DNA of 9,670 nucleotides. Origin: Pseudomonadota bacterium. GTDB taxonomy: Bacteria; Pseudomonadota; Alphaproteobacteria; Rhizobiales; Beijerinckiaceae. The notes under the pieces are model-generated. The model was not told where the DNA came from, did not search any database, and was given only the letters and a program-made list of their open reading frames with translations. Positions 1-6,600 of the stretch are shown here, one piece after another. The position numbers and the translations under genes were made by a program. Position 1 is the first letter of the stretch, and the number at the start of each line of letters is the position of its first letter. The stretch lies in assembly GCA_023386115.1 (NCBI GenBank), contig JAEWKL010000645.1, positions 1 through 9,670 on the forward strand. The letters run 5' to 3'.

Positions 1-333
1 GTCGAGGCTGAGCCGCCCCTCGCGCAGGCGCGCGATACCGGCCCGGGCGCGGGCGAACAGCTCATCCGATTCCCAGCCGCCCTCCTCGAGCATGACCTCG
101 AGCTCGCTCGGCGCCGTGGCATCGTAATGGATGCCGAGCCCGTCGATGATGTAGCTCATCGAGCGCTCGGGACGGGTGTCGCCGAGCCGCAGGAAGCCCT
201 CGTCCCAGCGGTCGCTCAGGCGCACCCGCCGCGAGGTCGGCTCGCTGCCGAGGCGCCGCGAGCGCCGGGGACCGGGCCCCTCCGACTCCGACGGCATCCG
301 GGGCCACAACCGCTTCAGCTTGCCGCGATCCAT
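1..333 (-). CDS. Hypothetical protein, N-terminal part (runs off left edge)
   Basis: An open frame of 111 codons runs from an ATG at 333 to the window edge without a stop, so the C-terminus is missing. A purine-rich GAGAGG-like ribosome binding site lies about 4-6 bases upstream of the ATG. The protein starts with a basic, Arg/Pro/Ser-rich segment (about residues 1-45, likely disordered). A more ordered part follows, containing SYIIDGLGIHYD (about 65-76) and an acidic stretch (ELEVMLEEGG, about 82-91). No signal peptide or membrane segment is visible. I do not recognise the family. It is divergent from the SDR gene with a 269-bp gap and is probably an independent unit rather than part of the PKS locus. 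Other frames here are also open because of high GC, but this one combines an ATG, a binding site and an uninterrupted run. Confidence 0.6.
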   Translation of the reverse strand, partial: MDRGKLKRLWPRMPSESEGPGPRRSRRLGSEPTSRRVRLSDRWDEGFLRLGDTRPERSMSYIIDGLGIHYDATAPSELEVMLEEGGWESDELFARARAGIARLREGRLSLD

Positions 334-602
334 CCGCCTCTCACTCACTGCGGACTGTGCCGCCCCGGCCGTGCAACCCGGAGCAGGGGCCGTTCCACAT
401 CACCCCGGCCCCGTCAAGCACGCGAGCCGCGCGCGACGGACGGGGCCTCATCGGGCCGAGCCCTGTCCTGCACCGGTTCTCCTTACAATCGATCCGGTTT
501 TTGCAAATCCGGGCCGGTCGGATTTTTCCGCGACCCGGCGGGGACCGCCGTGCTACAGGCGCGGGCCGTGCCGCCGCGTTCCGATCACCGGGAGAATCGC
601 CC
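334..602. promoter_or_regulatory. Divergent intergenic region, probable promoters for both sides
   Basis: This 269-bp noncoding gap separates the start codons of two divergent genes, so both promoters should lie here. The stretch at 481-530 is clearly more AT-rich than its surroundings. On the minus strand a CTTGAC hexamer (complement of 413-418) matches the alphaproteobacterial -35 consensus, but no convincing -10 follows at the right spacing. On the plus strand TGCTACAG at 551-558 is a weak -10 candidate without a good -35. No exact promoter can be assigned from sequence alone. Confidence 0.4.
505..525. repeat. Inverted repeat AAATCCG-N7-CGGATTT
   Basis: Two perfect 7-base arms, AAATCCG (505-511) and CGGATTT (519-525), flank a 7-base spacer and are followed by two more T residues. 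The element lies about 78 bases upstream of the SDR start. Its position between divergent genes suits an operator for a dimeric regulator. The hairpin plus T-run could also act as a weak terminator or attenuator on the plus strand. Which of these applies cannot be decided from sequence. Confidence 0.35.
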
Positions 603-1376
603 TTGCCCGTCATCCTGATCACCGGCGCTTCGAGCGGCATCGGCGCGGCCCTGGCGCAGCATTACGCCGCCCCCAGCACGACCCTGATCCTGAATGCCCG
701 CGGGGCCGAGCGCCTGGAGGCGGTGGCCGAGGCCTGCCGGCGCAAGGGCGCCGCGGTCGAGACCCGGGCCCTCGACGTGCGCGACCGGGAGGGCGTCCGG
801 GCCTGGATCGACGACGCGGCCGGGCGCCACGGGCTCGACCTCGTCATTGCCAATGCGGGGGTCAATGGCGGCCATCCGGAGGGCGGCCTGGAGAGCGAGG
901 AGACCGCCTTCCTGGTCCTCGACGTGAACCTGATCGGCGCCCTCAACGTGGCGCTTCCCGCCGTCGCCCGGATGGCGGTGCGGGGGAGCGGCCAGATCGC
1001 GCTGATCTCGTCCCTCGCCGCCTACGCGCCGCTGCCCGACGCGCCGGCCTATAGCGGGACCAAGGCGGCTTTGCTGGCCCACGGCCTGGCGCTCCGCGAG
1101 AAGCTGGCGCCGAAGGGCGTGCGGATGAACGTGGTGTGCCCCGGCTACGTGAAGACCGCGATGGGGGCCGATTACGAGGGCTGGCGCCCGCTCGAGATGA
1201 GCGCCGAGGCGGCGGCGAAGCGCATCGCCAAGGGCCTGACCCGCGACGAGGCGGTGATCGCCTTCCCGGCAGCGCTCGCCGCGGCGGCGCGGGGCGCCGC
1301 GCTGATCCCGGAATCCTGGCGCCGCCTCGGCATGCGCGGCTTCAGCTTCCGGATGAGCGAGCGCCAGCAGCGCTGA
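603..1376 (+). CDS. Short-chain dehydrogenase/reductase (SDR family)
   Basis: This is a classical NAD(P)-dependent SDR of 257 residues, the usual length. The cofactor motif TGASSGIG is at residues 7-14, the NAG motif at 84-86, Asn109 in the active-site helix, the catalytic serine in ISS (135-137), Tyr150-x3-Lys154, and the PG motif at 180-181. The start is taken as TTG at 603 because GGGAG (590-594) lies 8 bases upstream and the Rossmann strand begins immediately; the frame is open further upstream, but that part has no SDR similarity. It is probably cytosolic. The formyltransferase follows after 29 bases (8 if its ATG is used), which suggests one operon. The substrate is unknown. Because the convergent neighbours encode a PKS and an AOS, reduction of an AOS-made 3-ketone, as by 3-ketosphinganine reductase or Fum13, is a plausible but unproven role. 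The SDR call is firm; the function is not. Confidence 0.92.
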   Translation: MPVILITGASSGIGAALAQHYAAPSTTLILNARGAERLEAVAEACRRKGAAVETRALDVRDREGVRAWIDDAAGRHGLDLVIANAGVNGGHPEGGLESEETAFLVLDVNLIGALNVALPAVARMAVRGSGQIALISSLAAYAPLPDAPAYSGTKAALLAHGLALREKLAPKGVRMNVVCPGYVKTAMGADYEGWRPLEMSAEAAAKRIAKGLTRDEAVIAFPAALAAAARGAALIPESWRRLGMRGFSFRMSERQQR

Positions 1377-1405
1377 TCCTGGCCATGATGGAGGCAGATT
1401 GTCCG

Positions 1406-2254
1406 GTGCGGATCGCCCTGTTCACCCTCGAGGCCCTGCCCAATGCCCGGGCCGTGCGCCGCTTCGTCGCCGACCACGCCGCGCGGATCGCCTTCGTGGG
1501 CCTGTCCGACCCCGAGCGGCCGAGCACCGGCGGGCTGACCGGCCAGGTGCGGCGCCACCTCGCGCGCTCCGGGCCCGGCTTCCTGCCCTACCTCGCGGTG
1601 AATTTCGGCCTGCCCGACCTCGCCCGGGGTCTGGCGCCGGCGACGCAGGCGCTCGCCGGCAGCCGCGACGTGCCGGAGGCGACGCCCCTGCGCACCCTGT
1701 GCCGGCGCCTCGGCCTGCCGCATGCCACCATCACCGACGTGAACGGGCCGGAGGTGACCGGATTCTTGCGCCAGCACCGGGCCGACCTGATCCTGTCCTT
1801 CCACTTCGACCAGATCTTCGACGCCGCGACCCTCTCGGCAGCGCCGAAGGGGGGTCTCAACGTTCATCCTTCGCTACTGCCGCGCCATCGCGGCCCGGTG
1901 CCGACCCTGCACGCGCTGCTGGAGGACAGGCCCGATTTCGGCGTCACCGTGCACCGGCTGGCGCCGGCGATCGATGCCGGCGGGATCCTGGCCCAAGCGC
2001 CGGTGACGCTGCCCGAGGGCGTCACCGCCTCGCGGGCCGCCGTGCTGCTGCACGAGGCCGGGCGGCCGCTGCTGGAGAGGGTGCTGGCCGAGGCCGAGTG
2101 GGCGGGGGCGCTAACGGAGGGGCGGAGTGTTCCGGTCCTGCCCTATTGCGGCTTCCCGACGCCGGCGCAGCTGCGCGACCTGAAGCGGCGGGGCCGGCGG
2201 CTCGTCGATACGGGGGACCTGCGCGAGGCGCTGAGCTTGTCGCTCAAGCCGTAG
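1406..2254 (+). CDS. Formyltransferase (formyl_trans_N family, Fmt/PurN-like)
   Basis: The protein has 282 residues and the catalytic domain of N10-formyltetrahydrofolate-dependent formyltransferases. The family Asn-His-Asp triad is visible as Asn152, His154 and Asp190, within GLNVHPSLLPRHRG (150-163) and APAIDAGGIL (186-195). The SFHFDQIF segment (131-138) precedes it, as in Fmt and sugar formyltransferases. The C-terminal tail (about 245-282) is short and basic, without the full tRNA-binding domain of methionyl-tRNA formyltransferase, so a small-molecule amine acceptor is likelier than initiator tRNA. GTG at 1406 is chosen because the family begins at the RIALFT strand and GGAGG (1390-1394) lies 11 bases before it; ATG at 1385 or 1388 is possible but lacks a good binding site. 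It sits directly behind the SDR and converges on the AOS gene. N-formylation of an AOS-derived amine is an inference from location only. Confidence 0.85.
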   Translation: MRIALFTLEALPNARAVRRFVADHAARIAFVGLSDPERPSTGGLTGQVRRHLARSGPGFLPYLAVNFGLPDLARGLAPATQALAGSRDVPEATPLRTLCRRLGLPHATITDVNGPEVTGFLRQHRADLILSFHFDQIFDAATLSAAPKGGLNVHPSLLPRHRGPVPTLHALLEDRPDFGVTVHRLAPAIDAGGILAQAPVTLPEGVTASRAAVLLHEAGRPLLERVLAEAEWAGALTEGRSVPVLPYCGFPTPAQLRDLKRRGRRLVDTGDLREALSLSLKP

Positions 2255-2276
2255 GCGGGGGCCGGCAGGCCCCCGC
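2255..2276. terminator. Hairpin between convergent genes, likely bidirectional terminator
   Basis: A perfect 9-bp inverted repeat, GCGGGGGCC (2255-2263) and GGCCCCCGC (2268-2276), encloses a 4-base loop. It begins right after the formyltransferase stop (2252-2254) and ends 9 bases before the AOS stop on the other strand (2286-2288). The symmetric position suits transcripts from both sides. There is no T-run on either side, so it is not a textbook intrinsic terminator; it may act with Rho or as a 3' stabilising stem. Confidence 0.6.
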
Positions 2277-2285
2277 ACGAGACCC

Positions 2286-3656
2286 TCACGCCCGCCGCGA
2301 CATCAGCCGCTCGACCAGCGAGCCGCCCTGGTTCAGCTCGTCGAGCTCGTCGGCGAGCACCGTCACGGTCTCTCGGATCTGCTCCGGCGTGTGCTCCGAG
2401 GTGATGAAGAAGCGCAGGCGCGAGGAGCGCTCCGGCACCGCCGGGTGGATGATCGGCTGCACGTTGATGCCGCGCTTGAACAGCCGGTCGGACAGGGTCA
2501 CGGCCTTGAGCGAATCGCCGAGGATCACCGGGACCACGGCGAGGCCGAGGCTGGTGCCGGTATCGAGTCCGCGCTCGCGGGCGGTCGCGAGGAACAGGGC
2601 GCCGTTGCGGCGCAGGCGCGCCACCCGCTCCGGCTCGCGCTGCATCAGCGCCAGCGAGGCGGCGGCGGCGGCGGCCAGCGGCGGCGACAGGCCGACCGAG
2701 TAGACGAAGCCGCCCGCGGTGCATTTGAGGAGTTCGATGAGCGCCGCGGCGCCCGCGATGTAGCCGCCGCAGGAGGACAGCGTCTTCGACAGCGTGCCCA
2801 TCCAGATGTCGATGCTGCCGGGAGGCACGTCGCAATGCTCGTGCAGGCCGTGGCCGTCCTGGCCGAGCACGCCGAGGCCGTGGGCGTCGTCCACCATCAG
2901 CCAGGCGCCGTAGCGCTCCTTGAGGGCGACGACGCCGGCGAGGTCGGGGGCGTCCCCGTCCATGCTGTAGAGGCCCTCGATCACGATCAGCGCCCGGCGG
3001 TGCTCGTGGCGGGTCGCGTGCAGCAGCGACTCGAGGGCCTGGAGGTCGTTATGGGCGAAGCTGCGGCGCTGGGCGCCCGAGAGCTGCGCGCCGGTGACCA
3101 CCGAGTTGTGGATCAGGGCGTCGTGGTAGATCACGTCGCCGGGCTCGAGCAGGGCCGCGATGGTCGCCACGTTGGTGGCGTGCCCGCTCACCATCACCAC
3201 GCAGGCCTCGGTGCTGTAATGGGCGGCGAGGGCCTTCTCGAGGATGAGGTGGCCCGGGCGCTCGCCGGCGACGATCCGGCTCGCCGAGGACGAGGTGCCA
3301 TAGGTGGACAGCGCGCTGTGCGCCGCCGCGTTCACCTCCGGATGGCCGTTGAGCCCGAGATAGTCGTAGGACGAGAAGTTGGTGAAGGCGCGTCCGTCGA
3401 TCCGCGTCGTGGCGCCGGCCTTGGCATCGTGGACGCGGAAGAACGGGTTGCCGAGGCCGATCAGGTCGGCCGCGGAGCGCTGGAGCTTCAGCTCCTTGTA
3501 GGCCGGCAGGCTGTCGAAGCTCTGGGCCTGGGCGAGGGCGGGCTTGGGCGCCGGACGGGCCGGCGCCGGACGGACGGGAGCCTTGCCGAGGCGGGCGGCG
3601 ACGAAGCCCGCCAGGGCCTCGCGCCCGCCCGCGCCGTGGGAGGATCCGCTGCTCAT
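2286..3656 (-). CDS. PLP-dependent alpha-oxoamine synthase (PKS-releasing AOS)
   Basis: This is a 456-residue member of the family of 8-amino-7-oxononanoate synthase, serine palmitoyltransferase and 5-aminolevulinate synthase, which join an acyl thioester to an amino acid with loss of CO2. Visible marks: FTNFSSYDYLGL (91-102), GTSSSASR (120-127), His183 in the HNS segment expected to stack on PLP, EGLYSMDGD (227-235), VDDAHG with Asp256 and His259, and the PLP lysine Lys291 in GTLSKT. Residues 1-45 are an Ala/Pro-rich extension absent from BioF, resembling a linker or docking segment. The ATG overlaps the PKS stop as ATGA and has only a weak binding site, so translation is probably coupled. 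It sits directly after an ACP-ending PKS that lacks a thioesterase, so it most likely takes the acyl chain from that ACP. The amino acid used (Gly, Ala or Ser) cannot be read from the sequence. Biotin synthesis is unlikely in this context. Confidence 0.93.
   Translation of the reverse strand: MSSGSSHGAGGREALAGFVAARLGKAPVRPAPARPAPKPALAQAQSFDSLPAYKELKLQRSAADLIGLGNPFFRVHDAKAGATTRIDGRAFTNFSSYDYLGLNGHPEVNAAAHSALSTYGTSSSASRIVAGERPGHLILEKALAAHYSTEACVVMVSGHATNVATIAALLEPGDVIYHDALIHNSVVTGAQLSGAQRRSFAHNDLQALESLLHATRHEHRRALIVIEGLYSMDGDAPDLAGVVALKERYGAWLMVDDAHGLGVLGQDGHGLHEHCDVPPGSIDIWMGTLSKTLSSCGGYIAGAAALIELLKCTAGGFVYSVGLSPPLAAAAAASLALMQREPERVARLRRNGALFLATARERGLDTGTSLGLAVVPVILGDSLKAVTLSDRLFKRGINVQPIIHPAVPERSSRLRFFITSEHTPEQIRETVTVLADELDELNQGGSLVERLMSRRA
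3547..3573. repeat. Short direct repeat coding the AOS Ala/Pro linker
   Basis: GGCGCCGGACGG occurs at 3547-3558 and again at 3562-3573, a 15-base period. On the coding (minus) strand it gives the five-residue repeat in APVRPAPARPAPKPA (AOS residues 26-40). It looks like a flexible linker expanded by slippage rather than a mobile or regulatory repeat. Confidence 0.55.
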
Positions 3657-6600
3657 TGGGTGATGACCTTGATGTCCTGGCTGTTCTTCTCGACCAGCGC
3701 CTGGAGGGACTGGAGCGTCTCGGCGTCGGCCGCCTCCGCACCGCCGTGGCGCTGCGACAGGCTGAGCACCGCCGCCGCACTCTCGTCGACGGGCGCCGCC
3801 ACCGACTGGATCAGGGTGTCGGCGAGCTCGGTGACGGTCTGGCCGCTCGACACGCCGGAGGGCGGCGCGTCGAGGCCGAAGCGCTCCTGCAGGCTCGCGC
3901 CGAGCTCGACGCCCATCAGTGAGTCGAGGCCGATCTCCGAGAGCTGGCGCACCCGGCTGATGTCGTCCTTCGGCAGGCGCAGGATGCGGGCGATGTCCTC
4001 GACGATGGCATCCGCCACGGTCTTGCGGACGTCGTCGAGGTCGTGGGCGCGAAGCAGGCCCGCGATGCTGATCGCGGCCTGCCCGCCGGACTCCGCCTGC
4101 TGCTCCGAGCCGAGGCTGGCATAGCTCGGGGAGCGCAAGGTCGCGAGGCGCTCGCGCGCCTTGCCCCAATGCATCGCCGCGATGGCGATCACCGCGTCGT
4201 CGGGCGCCGTGCCCTGCATCCCCAAAGCCTCGGCCATCAGGTCGAGAGACTTGCGGGCATCGACCGGGGTCACGCCGACGCGGCCGGCGAGGGTCTCCAT
4301 CACCGCCTTGTTGCGGGCGAGCACGCCCACGTCGCCGATGGCGCCCCAGGCCACCGCCAGGGCCGGCAGGCCGAGGCGGCGGCGCTGGCGGGCCAGGCCC
4401 TCCATGAAGCCGTTGGCGGCGACGTAGGAGCCCTGGCCCGGATTGCCGATGAAGGTCGTGGCCGAGGAGAACAGCACGAAGTAATCGAGCGTCCGGTCGC
4501 GGGTGAGCGCGTCGAGATGGCCGGCGCCGATCACCTTGGGGGCGATCACCGCCTCGAGGGAGGCGGGATCGAGATTGGCGATCAGGCCGTCCTGCAGCAC
4601 CATCGCGCCGTGGATGATGCCGGCGAGCTTAGCGCCCTTGGCCTCGACACGGGCGATCAGGCGCTGCACCGCGGCGCGGTCGGTGATGTCGCAGGATTCC
4701 ACCTGGACCGCGACGCCGCGGGCGGTGAGATCGGCGATCGCCGCGAGCGCCGCCTCGCCCGTGGGCGCCTTGCGGCCGACGAGCGCGATATGGCGTGCGC
4801 CCCGGTCGGCGAGCCAGCGCGCCGCCTCGATGCCGAAACCGCCCAAGCCCCCGGTGACGAGATGGACGCGGTCGGGCGCCACCACGAAGGGTTTCCCCGT
4901 CTCGGCCGGGATCGTGCCGGACTTCGGCGGCGCGATCACGATCTTCCCGACGTGACCCGATTGCTGCATCAGCCGGAACGCGTCCGACACTTCCTCCGCC
5001 GCGAAGGGCTGGTAGGGCAGCGCCTTCAGGCTGCCGTCGGTGAAGAGCGCCATCACCTCGCGGAACAGCCGCTTGCCTTCCTCCGGCTGGAACTGGAGCA
5101 GCTGGTCGAGGTCGACGCCGAAATAGGACAGGTTCCGGCGGAACGGCCGCAGGCCGATATGGGTGTTGGCGACGTAGTCGCGCTTGCCCAACTCGACGAA
5201 GCGCCCGAAGGGCTTGAGCGCGTTGAGGCTGCGCTCCATCGCTTCGCCGAACAGGCTGTTGAGCACCACGTCGACGCCATCTCCGGTGATGCGGCGGATG
5301 TCATCGACGAAGGCGAGGGAGCGCGAATCGAGCACGTGCTCGGCGCCGAGGGCCTTGACCAGCGCCCGCTTCTCGTTCGAGCCGGCGGTCGAGATGACCC
5401 GGGCGCCGCGCATCCGGGCGATCTGGAGCGCCGCGAGGCCGACGCCGCCGGCGCCGCCATGGACCAGCACCCACTCGCCGGCCTTGAGGCGGGCGAGGGT
5501 CACGAGGCCGTAATAGGCGGTGAGGAAGGCCACCGGGGTGGTGGCGGCGGCCTCCGGCGACAGCCCCTCGGGAGCCACCGCCACGACCATCTCGGGCACC
5601 ACGATGTGGGTGGAGAAGCCCGACTGGGCGAAGGCCACCACCCGGTCGCCGGGCTTGAAGGCGGTCACGCCCGCCCCCACCGCCGCGACGCGGCCGGCGC
5701 ATTCGAGGCCGAGCCGCGGGCCGGCGAAGCCGTCCTCGAGGATCTCCTCAGGCAGCATCGACAGGGCCCAGAGCACGTCGCGGAAGTTGAGGCCGGTGGC
5801 CTCGACCGCGATCTCGATCTCGCCCGCACCGGGGGCGGCGCGCTCGGCCGGGCCCCAATGCATCTCGTTGAGGCCGCCCGTGGTGCTGCGCTCGAGCCGC
5901 GCGGCGGGAGCCGCGGGACCGGAGCGGCGGGCCGGACGCGCGCCTTGCGAGAAGCGGACCACCCGGGTGCGGTCGTCGTCGACCACGATCTCGGTCTCCG
6001 GCGTGCCGGACAGGATCAGGTCGCGCAGGCGCTCGGCGGCGCGCTTCGAGGGGATCGCCGTCGACAGGTCGATGCGGCGCACGTCGAGGCTTGCCACCTC
6101 GTTGGCGAGCGTCCGGGTGAAGGCCCAGACACCGGCCTCGACGCCGCAGGCGAGCCCGCCGCGGTCGCGGGTGGCGCCGGGGCAGACCACCCAGAGCCGG
6201 GTCTGCCGGCTGCCGAGATGCTCGACGCAGCGCTTGAGCCCGAGGCAGCGCTCGCGCAGGCGCTCGGCCGGCTCGCCGCCGCGGTTGAAGGCGCCGGCGA
6301 GGTAGACCACCGTGTCGGGCGTCTCGCGCTCCAGCTCGCGCAAGGACGCCTCGGAATCGAGGATGATCGAGACGTGGACCCCGCTCGCGACGAGCAGGGT
6401 CGCCAGCGACGAGGCGGTCTCGGCCGCGAACTCGTCCTCCGAGCCGATCACGAAGGCGAAGGTCTGGCCGGCGGCGGCCTTGGGCCGGGGCGGGGCTTCC
6501 GCCAGCAGCAGGAGGTCGTTGCCGTTGCGGGTGACGGCCCGGTCCGCCGCGACCTTGACGAGGCCGACGGCGCTCAACGAGCGCTGCCAGCCCGCCACGT

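Noticed and set aside
390..418. A complete sigma-70 promoter on the minus strand built on CTTGAC at 413-418.
   Set aside because: The -35 match is good, but the sequence 16-18 bases further on (GAACGG) is a poor -10, so I mention it only as a possibility.
357..602. Upstream extension of the SDR frame to an ATG at 357.
   Set aside because: The extra 82 residues have no SDR similarity, the Rossmann strand starts right at the TTG at 603, and a good ribosome binding site precedes that TTG.
1136..1405. Upstream extension of the formyltransferase frame to an ATG at 1136.
   Set aside because: It would overlap most of the SDR C-terminal half in another frame and adds residues before the first strand of the formyltransferase fold.
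1399..2703. A 434-codon plus-strand open frame spanning the formyltransferase and the AOS terminus.
   Set aside because: It crosses two real genes and the hairpin between them, and its translation is Arg/Ala/Pro-rich with no recognisable motif.
2286..3656. AOS read as a biotin-synthesis BioF.
   Set aside because: The fold is shared, but no biotin genes are nearby, the N-terminal extension is atypical and the gene is translationally coupled to a PKS ending in an ACP.
3653..3800. A thioesterase or other release domain at the PKS C-terminus.
   Set aside because: Only about 48 residues follow the ACP, too few for such a domain, and no GxSxG motif is present.
3657..4169. Upstream extension of the AOS reading frame, with no stop, into the PKS ACP region.
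   Set aside because: The extension overlaps the ACP coding sequence in another frame and has no AOS-like residues. The ATG at 3656 with the ATGA overlap explains the start better.
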